A DNA stretch of 16,380 nt from an uncultured Lachnospiraceae bacterium (GCA_910586615.1 CAJUJP010000065.1:1-16380), one strand, 5' to 3'; positions 1-8,166 are shown, counted from the stretch's first letter. The notes: generated from the sequence alone by a model not told the origin. Numbers and translations are program-made.

Positions 1-55
1 GAAATTATTAAATTTCATGTTCACACTTTTTTTGTCTTGACGGCACAGACGATAA

Positions 56-475
56 TGGTATGAAGATATAGGAGCGGGAGATTTTCTTCATGATATCTTA
101 TGTCTGTCAAATAACAAAGATAACAGAGATGCATATTTAATTATAGGTGTTGAAGATACTGGGAATGTGGTTGGAGTAAATAAAGAAAAAAAGACGAATG
201 AACTCTATGATTTTTTAAAGAGTATAAAGTTCGCAGGCGATCATATTCCGCAAATAGAAGTAAAGCGAATGTTTTATATGTACAAGAAAATAGACGTTTT
301 AGTATGCAAAAGTTCTAAATATGTTCCCTTTTACTTGGTTGAAAAACATCGAGGTGTATTTGATCATCAGATATATACTAGAGTGGGTGACACAAATACG
401 CCAAAGAATGGGCATGCAGATTATTTATGTGTGGAAAATTTATGGCGAATACATTTTCAGAGAGAAAATGAATAA
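56..475 (+). pseudogene. 5'-truncated AlbA_2/Schlafen-like putative nucleic-acid-binding protein remnant
   Basis: This frame reads through from just after a stop at 53-55 to TAA at 473-475. Recognisable blocks are DILCLSNNKD, AYLIIGVEDTGNVVGV, FAGDHIPQIEV, KIDVLVCKSS, YTRVGDTNTPKN and a final LWRIHFQ. From memory, this order matches the core of Firmicutes AlbA_2-domain (Schlafen-related) proteins, a putative DNA/RNA-binding family. There is no good start codon. The first in-frame candidate is GTG at 167, which lies after the conserved IIGVED block and has no ribosome binding site. The usual N-terminal E-FK segment is missing, and upstream sequence is stopped in all three frames. I read it as the 3' remnant of a decayed gene. 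A TTGACG box at 37-42 may be chance. The family assignment is moderately sure; loss of function is inferred. Confidence 0.55.
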
Positions 476-518
476 AGCAGCGAGCAGCCAAGGAACATAA
501 TTTTGTAAAAAACTCTGA

Positions 519-547
519 TTGAAATGTAGGGGATTGTTTGGCATAAT
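519..547 (+). promoter_or_regulatory. Probable sigma-A promoter of purL
   Basis: A -35 box TTGAAA (519-524) and a -10 box CATAAT (542-547) are separated by exactly 17 bp. Transcription should start near 554-557, giving purL an untranslated leader of about 180 nt. The start site is inferred. Confidence 0.6.
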
Positions 548-548
548 A

Positions 549-609
549 AGAGATGGAGTTACACTAAGACAGCAAAAGACGCTGCCTAAGTGTAACTATA
601 GCCATCTCT
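549..609 (+). other. Long imperfect hairpin at the start of the purL leader
   Basis: AGAGATGG (549-556) pairs with CCATCTCT (602-609). AGTTACACT (557-565) pairs with AGTGTAACT (589-597), with a four-base bulge at 598-601 on the right arm. Inside, AG (567-568) pairs with CT (586-587) and CAGC (570-573) pairs with GCTG (581-584), closing a seven-base loop. In total about 23 pairs form across 61 nt. No run of T follows on either side, so it is not a standard terminator. The outer arm overlaps the predicted start site, so the RNA probably contains only the inner part, and as DNA it could be an operator. It does not match riboswitch consensus patterns that I know. Confidence 0.55.
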
Positions 610-626
610 GGAAGAATGCAAAGGGC

Positions 627-658
627 ATGCATTTTTCCCGTGAAGTTGCAAAATGCAT
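627..658 (+). other. Second hairpin in the purL leader
   Basis: ATGCATTTT (627-635) and AAAATGCAT (650-658) form a perfect 9-bp inverted repeat around a 14-nt loop. It lies about 60 nt before the purL ribosome binding site. Its role is unknown; it could be a leader-RNA structure or a protein site. Confidence 0.45.
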
Positions 659-733
659 AGTTAAGAACTACTGCATCATGTTCATGGCACAACGAAACGT
701 AACGGCAGGCAGTAAATTAAGGAGAAGAGCAGA

Positions 734-3700
734 ATGGGAAACGTAAAGCGCATTTATGTGGAGAAGAAGGAGCCTTTCGCGGTCAAGGCGAAGGAACTGC
801 AGGAAGAGATCGGGAGTTATCTCGGGATTGACGGTGTGAAAGAGGTTCGGGTACTGATCCGCTATGATGTGGAGAATCTGTCGGAGGAAGTTTTTGAGAG
901 GGCGTGCAGGACTGTTTTTTCAGAGCCGCCGGTGGATATCTTATATGAAGAGACGATACAGATTCCGGCAGACGGAAAGGTTTTCAGCGTGGAATACCTG
1001 CCGGGACAGTTTGATCAGAGAGCGGATTCTGCGGTTCAGTGCGTAAAATTCCTGAAGGAAGATGAAGAGCCAATTATCAGGACAGCGGTCACATATTTAA
1101 TAACGGGTGATATATCCGATGAGGAGTTCGGAAGAATCAAGGCATACTGTATTAATCCGGTGGATTCCAGAGAAACGGACCTGGTGAAACCGGACACTCT
1201 TGTCACTGTTTATGATGAGCCTGCTGACGTGGCGGTGTTTGAGAATATGCCGGAGCGGGAAGATTTTATTGATATGCCGCAGGCGGAGCTGAAAGAACTT
1301 TATGATTCCTTAGGTCTGGCCATGACCTTTAAGGATTTCTTACATATACAGAATTATTTTGCCGGAGAAGAGAAGCGTAATCCTACCATGACGGAGATCC
1401 GCGTGCTGGATACATACTGGTCGGATCACTGCCGCCACACCACTTTTTCCACGGAATTGAAGAAAGTGGATTTTGCGGAAGGCTTTTATCAGAAGCCGAT
1501 TAAGGATACTTATGAGAATTATCTTGCCGTCAGGGATGAGATTTTTGCGGGCAGACAGGACAAGTTCGTCTGTCTGATGGATCTGGCACTGATGGCTATG
1601 CGTAAGTTAAAGAAGGACGGGAAGCTGGATGACATGGAGGAATCCGATGAGATCAATGCCTGCTCGGTGGTGGTTCCCGTGGAGATGGATTACGGTGACC
1701 GGAAGGTGACGGAGGAGTGGCTTGTCTTTTTCAAGAATGAGACCCACAACCATCCTACGGAGATCGAGCCTTTCGGCGGGGCGGCGACGTGTCTTGGCGG
1801 CGCGATCCGTGATCCCTTGTCGGGACGCGGTTATGTGTATCAGGCGATGCGCGTGACGGGTGCGGCTGATCCTACGGTGCCGGTGTCGGAGACGCTTAAG
1901 GGCAAGCTGTCCCAGAAGAAGCTGGTGCGCGGGGCGGCGAGCGGTTATTCGTCCTACGGCAATCAGATCGGACTTGCGACCGGACTGGTCAAGGAGATTT
2001 ATCATCCTGATTATGTGGCAAAGAGAATGGAGATCGGTGCGGTGATGGGTGCGGCGCCGAGAAAGAATGTCATTCGTGAGACATCTGATCCTGACGATAT
2101 CATAATTCTTCTGGGCGGCAGAACCGGACGTGACGGCTGCGGCGGCGCGACAGGCTCCTCCAAAGTACATACGGAGAGTTCCATCGAGACCTGCGGCGCG
2201 GAGGTGCAGAAGGGTAATGCGCCCACGGAGCGTAAGATTCAGAGACTGTTCAGGCGTGAAGAGGTCAGCAGGCTGATCAAGAAATGTAACGATTTCGGCG
2301 CGGGCGGTGTGTCCGTGGCGATCGGCGAACTGGCGGACGGTCTTGTGGTGGATCTCGATAAAGTACCGAAGAAGTATGCGGGTCTGGACGGTACGGAACT
2401 GGCGATCTCGGAATCACAGGAGAGAATGGCGGTTGTGGTAGCGCCGAAAGACGTGGAGGCTTTCTTAGGCTATGCGGCGCAGGAAAATCTGGAAGCGGTA
2501 GAGGTTGCGGTCGTGACGAAAGAGCCGAGACTGGTACTTAGATGGCGCGGCAAGGAGATTGTCAATATTTCCAGAGCGTTCCTGGATACCAACGGCGCCC
2601 ATCAGGAGACCGCCGTTGCGGTGGACATGCCGGAAGAAAAAGAAAACTATCTGAAGAAGATCGCGACGCCTGTTGTTGCGGATGCGGTGGCAGCGGGGGA
2701 TGTCAGGAAGGCGTGGCTGACGCTTCTGCATGATTTGAATGTGTGCTCGCAAAAAGGTCTGGTGGAGATGTTCGATGCGTCCATCGGCGCGGGCAGCGTA
2801 TACATGCCTTACGGCGGTAAATACCAGTTGACGGAAACCCAGGCGATGATTGCTAAACTGCCTGTATTAAAAGGAAAAACGGATACCGTGACGATGATGA
2901 GTTACGGTTTTGACCCTTATCTGTCCAGTTGGAGTCCATATCACGGTGCAATCTATGCCGTGACGGAGTCTATGGCGAAAATCGTGGCAAATGGCGGAGA
3001 CTATAAGACGATCCGCTTCACATTCCAGGAGTATTTCAGGAGAATGAGCGAGGAGCCTGGCCGCTGGAGCCAGCCTTTTGCGGCGCTGCTTGGCGCGTAT
3101 GACGCACAGATGGGATACGGACTGCCTTCCATCGGCGGCAAGGACTCCATGTCCGGCACATTCAATGAGATTGACGTGCCGCCCACACTCGTTTCCTTTG
3201 CGGTGGATATCAGCAAACAGGGTAATATTGTGACACCGGAGCTTAAGAAGGCGGGCAATAAGCTGGTACGTTTCCACATTGCGAAGAACGAGTATGATCT
3301 GCCGGTATATGAAAATGTTATGCACGTATATGATACGATTCTGACACTTGTGTCACAGAAAAAGATTGTTGCGGCGTATGCGCTTGATGCGAAAGGCGCT
3401 GCGGCGGCGATCGGCAAGATGGCGTTCGGCAATAAACTGGGCGTGACTGTGGAGAGCGGTCTGGCTGCGGAGAAGCTTTTCGATAACGGATTGGGCGAGA
3501 TTCTGGCTGAAATGCCGGCGGAGGCAGTTGCGGAGCTGGCGGCAGGAGCAGAGAAGAGAGCGGCAGATGACGGAGCCAGCCGTGTAACCTACACTGTTAC
3601 CGGTACGGTGACTGACGAACCGACATTTGTCTATGGCGATGTGAAGATCACCATGGAGGAAGCGTTGTCCGCATGGAAAGATAAGCTGGATAAAGTCTTT

Positions 3701-4585
3701 CCGTATACGGCCGGAAAAGATAAGAGTGCGGTTCCATCAGAGTTGTATAAAGCCAAAGAAATCTATGTATGCAAGAATAAAGTAGCAAAGCCTACTGTGT
3801 TCATTCCGGTATTTCCGGGTACGAACTGCGAGTATGACAGCGGCGCGGCTTTTGAGCGGGCAGGTGCAGATGTCATTACGAAGGTATTTAAGAATCTGAC
3901 AGCGGAAGACATCAGGGAGAGTGTGGACGTATTCGAGCAGGCGATCGGGCAGGCACAGATCATCATGTTCCCCGGCGGATTTTCCGCAGGTGACGAGCCG
4001 GACGGTTCTGCGAAGTTTTTTGCGACAGCTTTTCAGAATGCAAAGATCAAAGAAGCGGTGAGTAAACTGTTAAATGAAAGAGACGGTCTTGCGCTGGGAA
4101 TCTGTAATGGTTTTCAGGCGCTGATCAAGCTGGGACTGGTGCCTTACGGCGAGATCGCGGGACAGAAGGAGGATTCCCCTACGCTGACCTTTAACACGGT
4201 TAACCGCCATATTTCCAAGATGGCGTACCTGAAAGTAGTATCCAATAAGTCCCCGTGGTTACAGGGAGCGGTATTGGGAAATACTTATGTAAACCCGGCT
4301 TCCCATGGCGAAGGACGCTTTGTTGCGCCGAAGGAGTGGATTGACAGGTTGTTTGCAAACGGCCAGGTGGCTACGCAGTACGCAGATATAGATGGTAATG
4401 TGTCGATGGATGAAGAGTGGAACATCAACGGTTCTTATGCCTCCATCGAAGGTATCACATCCCCTGACGGGCGTGCATTCGGCAAGATGGCGCATTCCGA
4501 GAGAAGAGGAGAGGGCGTTGCGGTTAATATTTACGGAGAACAGGATATGAAAATCTTCGAATCCGGCGTAGCATATTTTAAATAA
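734..4585 (+). CDS. purL: Phosphoribosylformylglycinamidine synthase, single-chain with C-terminal glutaminase
   Basis: This enzyme converts FGAR, glutamine and ATP to FGAM, the fourth step of de novo purine synthesis in the cytoplasm. The 1,283-residue length fits the large single-chain PurL type, not the split PurS/PurQ/PurL set. Visible motifs are SDHCRHT (from residue 230), ETHNHPTEIEPFGG (from 336) and IGGKDSMSGTF in the second synthetase half. A class I amidotransferase domain fills roughly the last 260 residues, with FPGTNCEYD, FPGGFSAGDE, the nucleophile Cys1124 in GICNGFQ, and His1254/Glu1256 in HSE near the C-terminus. The ATG at 734 follows GGAGAAG at 721-727. The gene has its own promoter and is followed by a terminator, so it is probably transcribed alone. 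No defects are seen. Confidence 0.97.
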   Translation: MGNVKRIYVEKKEPFAVKAKELQEEIGSYLGIDGVKEVRVLIRYDVENLSEEVFERACRTVFSEPPVDILYEETIQIPADGKVFSVEYLPGQFDQRADSAVQCVKFLKEDEEPIIRTAVTYLITGDISDEEFGRIKAYCINPVDSRETDLVKPDTLVTVYDEPADVAVFENMPEREDFIDMPQAELKELYDSLGLAMTFKDFLHIQNYFAGEEKRNPTMTEIRVLDTYWSDHCRHTTFSTELKKVDFAEGFYQKPIKDTYENYLAVRDEIFAGRQDKFVCLMDLALMAMRKLKKDGKLDDMEESDEINACSVVVPVEMDYGDRKVTEEWLVFFKNETHNHPTEIEPFGGAATCLGGAIRDPLSGRGYVYQAMRVTGAADPTVPVSETLKGKLSQKKLVRGAASGYSSYGNQIGLATGLVKEIYHPDYVAKRMEIGAVMGAAPRKNVIRETSDPDDIIILLGGRTGRDGCGGATGSSKVHTESSIETCGAEVQKGNAPTERKIQRLFRREEVSRLIKKCNDFGAGGVSVAIGELADGLVVDLDKVPKKYAGLDGTELAISESQERMAVVVAPKDVEAFLGYAAQENLEAVEVAVVTKEPRLVLRWRGKEIVNISRAFLDTNGAHQETAVAVDMPEEKENYLKKIATPVVADAVAAGDVRKAWLTLLHDLNVCSQKGLVEMFDASIGAGSVYMPYGGKYQLTETQAMIAKLPVLKGKTDTVTMMSYGFDPYLSSWSPYHGAIYAVTESMAKIVANGGDYKTIRFTFQEYFRRMSEEPGRWSQPFAALLGAYDAQMGYGLPSIGGKDSMSGTFNEIDVPPTLVSFAVDISKQGNIVTPELKKAGNKLVRFHIAKNEYDLPVYENVMHVYDTILTLVSQKKIVAAYALDAKGAAAAIGKMAFGNKLGVTVESGLAAEKLFDNGLGEILAEMPAEAVAELAAGAEKRAADDGASRVTYTVTGTVTDEPTFVYGDVKITMEEALSAWKDKLDKVFPYTAGKDKSAVPSELYKAKEIYVCKNKVAKPTVFIPVFPGTNCEYDSGAAFERAGADVITKVFKNLTAEDIRESVDVFEQAIGQAQIIMFPGGFSAGDEPDGSAKFFATAFQNAKIKEAVSKLLNERDGLALGICNGFQALIKLGLVPYGEIAGQKEDSPTLTFNTVNRHISKMAYLKVVSNKSPWLQGAVLGNTYVNPASHGEGRFVAPKEWIDRLFANGQVATQYADIDGNVSMDEEWNINGSYASIEGITSPDGRAFGKMAHSERRGEGVAVNIYGEQDMKIFESGVAYFK

Positions 4586-4595
4586 CGTTGATGAG

Positions 4596-4638
4596 AAAGG
4601 CCTCATGTCAGGGAAAATCCTGTGCAGGAGGTCTTTTT
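4596..4638 (+). terminator. Rho-independent terminator of purL
   Basis: AAAGGCCTC (4596-4604) pairs with GAGGTCTTT (4628-4636) with one G-U pair. An inner CAGG (4609-4612) pairs with CCTG (4619-4622). A T run ends at 4638. It starts 11 nt after the purL stop codon. Confidence 0.8.
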
Positions 4639-4697
4639 ACAGAAGAGGGCCGTCAAATGAAAGGTGAGAGAGCCAGGGTAGTTCTAAAATACATTCA

Positions 4698-4726
4698 TTG
4701 ACGGTAAAGGCAAATTACAGTACAAT
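4698..4726 (+). promoter_or_regulatory. Probable promoter for the zinc-ribbon gene
   Basis: TTGACG (4698-4703) and TACAAT (4721-4726) are separated by 17 bp, a good sigma-A match. The leader to the chosen ATG would be about 240 nt. In the otherwise gene-free stretch 4586-4976, a second weaker candidate is TTGAGT (4820-4825) with TATAAT (4841-4846), spacer 15 bp. No coding gene is seen there. Confidence 0.6.
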
Positions 4727-4748
4727 GAGTGCGGCAATTGTAATTTTG

Positions 4749-4783
4749 AAGGTACGGCAGAACTGATGAAAACGTGCTTTTTT
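4749..4783 (+). terminator. Weak hairpin plus T6, possible leader attenuator
   Basis: An eight-pair stem, including G-U pairs, can form between 4749-4756 and 4773-4780. Its core GTACG (4752-4756) pairs with CGTGC (4773-4777), and a run of six T covers 4778-4783. It lies just downstream of the predicted start near 4733, so it could prematurely stop transcription. The 16-nt loop and weak stem make this uncertain. Confidence 0.25.
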
Positions 4784-4878
4784 AGTGAAGTATTGAGGTA
4801 CGGGTGATCGGCCGGAAGCTTGAGTGATTGAAATGCTACATATAATAACGATTGATATTTAATGGCGGGCGGGGAGAA

Positions 4879-4902
4879 AATTGAAAATTAAAATTTTCAA
4901 TT
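4879..4902. promoter_or_regulatory. Perfect 24-bp AT-rich palindrome, operator or RNA hairpin
   Basis: AATTGAAAATT (4879-4889) and AATTTTCAATT (4892-4902) are perfect inverted repeats around two bases. The palindrome begins directly after a GGGGAG at 4871-4876 and includes an in-frame TTG at 4881. It may be a repressor site, or a leader hairpin affecting use of the upstream TTG start. No T run suggests termination. Confidence 0.4.
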
Positions 4903-4976
4903 GCGAGATTTGTGTCTGCGCGTTGCTTACCACAAACTCGTTTATGCGCAAAAAGCAGCGCAGAAATGGAGATAAC

Positions 4977-6773
4977 ATGGAAACAATCAATAAGAATACT
5001 GATGAAAAAAAGATTGAGCCGGCTAACGGAATTGAACAGGTGGAAAATGCAGATACGGGGGCTGCTGCTGTAACCGGAGAAAGCGGGAAAACAGAGACAG
5101 CAGGAGGACAAGAGGAGAACAGCAGGATGAAGTCAGCCGGAAAAGAGCCGGAAAGCAGAAAAGATTCCATACGTCAGGAATACGGTTTTGCGTCCGATGT
5201 AAAATTGAAGGAATGCAGATTTTGTTGTGTCATGATCCCGAAAAAGGCGAAGATCTGCCCGAATTGCAAGATGAGCCTGAAGAGCCACTGGTTTCTGAAG
5301 TCGATTGCCGGGATTCTGACGGTGGCGGTGATAGCAGCGGGAAGCTATTATTTATCGGTATACTGGGGATTGCTTGACGATTCGGCCATACCGGTCTGGA
5401 TGGCAAGCCACAGGGGGGCAGCGCCTGCCATGTCGGCGGCATCCATGGAACCGGCAGGAACAGGTGCGAATCTGGCTGTAGTGGAAGCGGTAGAGTCCGC
5501 CGGAAATGTTCCCGGAGCGGAAGACCCGCAGGCGGCAGAGAAGGTTTCAGGGGCGGAAGATCAGCAGAAGGCAGAGGCTGCTTCAGGGGCGGAAGATCAG
5601 CAGACGGTGGAGAATATTTCCGAGGCGGAAGACCGGCAGTTAGCAGAGGATGCTTTAGGTGCGGAAGACCGGCAGACGACAGAGGGTGTTTCCGGAACGG
5701 GAGACCAGCAGGCAGCAGAGGGTGTTTCCGGGACAGAAGACCGGCAGGCAGTAGAGAGTGTTTCCGGGATAGAAGACCGACAGAAGACAGAGGATGCTCC
5801 AGGGGTGGAGGACCAGCAGGCGGTCGGGGATGCTTCCGGAACGGAGGATACACTGACAGACGAGGCGGCGATCGAGGGAGAAGACCGGCAGATGTCAGGA
5901 GATGTTTCCGGGAAAGAAAAGCAACAGACAACAGGGTCGACTCTTGATGAAGATGTGAATGGCGGGACACAGGCAGTTACCGGTGAAACTGTGGGAAAAG
6001 CGGATGTGGAAGATGATGACATCGGTAAAAAAGCGATGAAATCCGGGCAGGCAGAAGAAACAGACGTTGCAGAATCAGAGGAAGAAGAAAAGAAAGCCGA
6101 ATCTGATAAGAGTGCGGGTGAGGTGGATGCAGACACAGACACAGGAATCTCCGACGCGAAAGATGAGACAGACACCAAGTCAGAAATTACCGGCACGAAG
6201 ACAAAAGAAACAGACGCAGAGACAGGAAGCACTGGCATGAAGACAAAAGAAACAGACGCAGAGACAGGAAGCACCAGCGCGAAGACAAAAGAGACGGATA
6301 CCGGAATAGAAATTACCGGCACGAAGACGAAAGAAACAGACGCAGAGACAGGAAGCACCGGCACGAAGACAAAAGAAACAGACGCGGACAGAGAAAGCAC
6401 GGAAACAGCAGACAGAGACGAGACGGCATTCCGGGCAGATTGTGTGCAGGTCGATTACAAGACATTGCTTCGAAAACAGCAGGAGTATCTGGATACAGCA
6501 CTCATGATAGAGGCACAGGTGGTCTGCCAGGTTGACGGCGGCCTGTTTGATGATAACACCTATTATTTATGCGTGACAGAGGAAAGAAACGGCATTAAGC
6601 GATATTATATCATCAGAGATGACAGAGAGGCAGATGATACGCTGATTCTTGAGGGCGATACACTCACGATTTACGGCAGGCTTTTCGGAGATTGCAAGAT
6701 TCCGGCAAAACTGATTGAGACACGTCCCACAGTGCCTGCGCTTTCTATGCTGTATTATGATTTGACCGAATAG
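4977..6773 (+). CDS. Membrane-anchored zinc-ribbon protein with two tandem-repeat regions and an OB-like C-terminal domain
   Basis: The function is unknown. With the ATG at 4977, preceded by GGAG at 4968-4971, the protein has 598 residues. An acidic N-terminal tail leads to a zinc ribbon (C80-x2-C83 and C94-x2-C97), then one transmembrane helix at about 109-131. Residues 178-321 form twelve 12-residue acidic repeats (type VSGTEDRQAVES). Residues 406-475 form five 14-residue repeats (type GTKTKETDAETGST). A globular C-terminal domain (about 485-598) resembles, from memory, the YK-L-R-...-Y-G- domain at the end of clostridial zinc-ribbon membrane proteins. The repeats probably act as a flexible stalk between membrane and C-terminal domain; that and the topology are inferred. 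An in-frame TTG at 4881 would add 32 residues, including cysteines, that look unlike the rest. The gene stands between its own promoter and a terminator. Confidence 0.8.
   Translation: METINKNTDEKKIEPANGIEQVENADTGAAAVTGESGKTETAGGQEENSRMKSAGKEPESRKDSIRQEYGFASDVKLKECRFCCVMIPKKAKICPNCKMSLKSHWFLKSIAGILTVAVIAAGSYYLSVYWGLLDDSAIPVWMASHRGAAPAMSAASMEPAGTGANLAVVEAVESAGNVPGAEDPQAAEKVSGAEDQQKAEAASGAEDQQTVENISEAEDRQLAEDALGAEDRQTTEGVSGTGDQQAAEGVSGTEDRQAVESVSGIEDRQKTEDAPGVEDQQAVGDASGTEDTLTDEAAIEGEDRQMSGDVSGKEKQQTTGSTLDEDVNGGTQAVTGETVGKADVEDDDIGKKAMKSGQAEETDVAESEEEEKKAESDKSAGEVDADTDTGISDAKDETDTKSEITGTKTKETDAETGSTGMKTKETDAETGSTSAKTKETDTGIEITGTKTKETDAETGSTGTKTKETDADRESTETADRDETAFRADCVQVDYKTLLRKQQEYLDTALMIEAQVVCQVDGGLFDDNTYYLCVTEERNGIKRYYIIRDDREADDTLILEGDTLTIYGRLFGDCKIPAKLIETRPTVPALSMLYYDLTE
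5508..5939 (+). repeat. Twelve degenerate 36-bp in-frame tandem repeats
   Basis: Twelve units encode 12-residue repeats with core G-x-E-D-R/Q-Q. Copies differ at both synonymous and non-synonymous sites, so the array is old or under protein-level selection. The period is a multiple of three, so copy-number change keeps the frame. Confidence 0.85.
6192..6401 (+). repeat. Five 42-bp in-frame tandem repeats
   Basis: Five units of 42 bp encode 14-residue repeats starting G/S-x-K-T-K-E-T-D. Four units are nearly alike and the third diverges in its second half. The copies are more similar than those of the upstream 36-bp array, which suggests more recent expansion. Confidence 0.85.
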
Positions 6774-6793
6774 CATAGAAGGTATGCTTTTTT
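6772..6793 (+). terminator. Short terminator overlapping the zinc-ribbon stop codon
   Basis: AGCATA (6772-6777) and TATGCT (6783-6788) enclose a five-base loop and are followed by T to 6793. The left arm begins inside the TAG stop at 6771-6773. The stem is only 6 bp, so read-through into carA is possible. Two overlapping TATAAT sequences follow (6793-6798 and 6798-6803) and could be -10 boxes for carA, but no good -35 box is seen. Confidence 0.55.
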
Positions 6794-6868
6794 ATAATAT
6801 AATGAGGCAGTCATGTCAAAGGCATATAGAGATATTCAGGGACAGTTTGAGAGGAAACAGGTGACAGA

Positions 6869-8068
6869 ATGAAGGCGTTCTTAATTTTGGAAGACGGAAC
6901 TATTTTTGAAGGAACCCACATCGGTGTGCAGAAAGAGATCATCAGTGAGATCGTGTTCAACACTTCCATGGCGGGGTATCTGGAAGTATTGACGGATCCG
7001 TCCTATGCGGGACAGGCGGTCTGCATGACTTACCCGTTAATAGGCAATTACGGGATCTGTAAAGAGGATATGGAATCCCGCAGGGCGTGGCCGGATGGAT
7101 TGATCGTTCGTGAGTTGAGCCGGGTTTCCAGCAATTTCAGATGTGACATGACGATCCAGCAGTTTCTGGAAGAACAGGGCGTGCCGGGCATTGCCGGGAT
7201 TGATACCCGGGCGCTTACCAGGATTCTCCGGGAAAAGGGCACCATGAACGGGATGATTACCACTGATGAAACGTATCAACTAGAAGAAATTCTTCCGAAA
7301 TTGAAGGACTACACCACCGGAAAGGTAGTAGAACGCGTGACCTGTCAGGCCGAATATACGCTGGCCGGCGCGAAGGAGTTATCGGACAACGGCCCGGTTT
7401 CGGGCAGTTCAAGGTTTGTGCGGGAAGATTATGAAAAAGGAATCCGTGAGAAGAAGCCCGGCATGGTACGGGAATTAAACGGCAGAGGGCTGAAAGTGGC
7501 GCTGCTTGATCTGGGTGCAAAGGATAATATCGCAAGATCTCTTGCAGCCAGGGGATGTGAGGTGACGATTTATCCGGCGGGTACGAAGGCACAGGAGATC
7601 ATCGGCACCAATCCTGACGGTATTATGCTCAGCAACGGTCCGGGGGATCCGAAGGCGTGTACGGAAGTGATAGGCGAGATCAGAAAGCTGTATGAAACGG
7701 ATATCCCCATTTTTGCGATCTGTCTCGGACATCAGTTGATGGCGCTTGCCACGGGTGCGGATACTTTTAAGATGAAGTACGGCCACCGGGGCGGCAATCA
7801 TCCGGTGAAGGACCTGGAAACCGGGCGGGTTTATATTTCATCCCAGAATCATGGCTATGTGGTGGATACGGACAGGCTGGATCCGCAGGTGGCGATTCCT
7901 GCTTTTATCAATGTAAATGACGGCACTAATGAAGGGCTGTCTTATACGAATAAGAATATCTTCACGGTACAGTTTCATCCGGAAGCATGTCCGGGACCGC
8001 AGGATTCCGGGGAATTGTTTGACAGATTTATCGCGATGATGAGAAAGACGGAAGGTAATGCTAAGTAA
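6869..8068 (+). CDS. carA: Carbamoyl-phosphate synthetase small (glutaminase) subunit
   Basis: CarA hydrolyses glutamine and passes ammonia to CarB for carbamoyl phosphate, the precursor of pyrimidines and arginine. The N-terminal CPSase small-chain domain shows LEDGTIFEG, GYLEVLTDPSYAGQ, YPLIGNYG and GIDTRALT. The C-terminal class I amidotransferase has LSNGPGDP, the nucleophile Cys285 in CLGHQLMALATG, and His370/Glu372 in FHPEACPGP. At 399 residues it is longer than E. coli CarA (382). The extra length seems to lie in the linker around residues 170-210, which is charged and poorly conserved in appearance. The ATG at 6869 has only a weak AGGTGA-like ribosome site. carB follows 98 nt downstream on the same strand, so co-transcription is likely. 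Confidence 0.97.
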   Translation: MKAFLILEDGTIFEGTHIGVQKEIISEIVFNTSMAGYLEVLTDPSYAGQAVCMTYPLIGNYGICKEDMESRRAWPDGLIVRELSRVSSNFRCDMTIQQFLEEQGVPGIAGIDTRALTRILREKGTMNGMITTDETYQLEEILPKLKDYTTGKVVERVTCQAEYTLAGAKELSDNGPVSGSSRFVREDYEKGIREKKPGMVRELNGRGLKVALLDLGAKDNIARSLAARGCEVTIYPAGTKAQEIIGTNPDGIMLSNGPGDPKACTEVIGEIRKLYETDIPIFAICLGHQLMALATGADTFKMKYGHRGGNHPVKDLETGRVYISSQNHGYVVDTDRLDPQVAIPAFINVNDGTNEGLSYTNKNIFTVQFHPEACPGPQDSGELFDRFIAMMRKTEGNAK

Positions 8069-8095
8069 GCAGAATACGCTTACCGGGTTTTGTCT

Positions 8096-8127
8096 GGAAG
8101 AATGTCGCTGACGCTTACATTCTTTCC
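8096..8127 (+). other. Hairpin between carA and carB
   Basis: GGAAGAATGT (8096-8105) pairs with ACATTCTTTCC (8117-8127) with one bulged T, around an 11-nt loop. There is no T run, so it more likely affects mRNA processing or stability than termination. The role is inferred only. Confidence 0.45.
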
Positions 8128-8166
8128 GGTGCCGAGTGAAATTATGATAGATTATGGAGGGATAAG

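Noticed and set aside
549..733. Purine, PRPP or THF riboswitch upstream of purL
   Set aside because: I looked for the remembered conserved core sequences of these classes and saw none. The structure is reported only as unexplained hairpins.
519..746. 75-codon plus-strand frame before purL
   Set aside because: It overlaps the purL promoter, the leader hairpins and the purL start, has no ribosome site and resembles no protein. I treat it as non-coding leader.
5230..5970. 246-codon minus-strand frame opposite the zinc-ribbon gene
   Set aside because: Its Pro/Leu/Ser repeats are the antisense of the 36-bp array. The open frame is a by-product of the in-phase repeat and has no ribosome site.
5597..6400. 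267-codon minus-strand frame opposite the repeats
   Set aside because: Repetitive Val/Ser/Pro content mirrors the plus-strand repeats. The sense frame has a zinc ribbon, a membrane helix and a domain, which supports that strand.
5508..6401. Possible CRISPR array
   Set aside because: Units are contiguous without unique spacers, degenerate, and multiples of three in an open reading frame. They are coding repeats.
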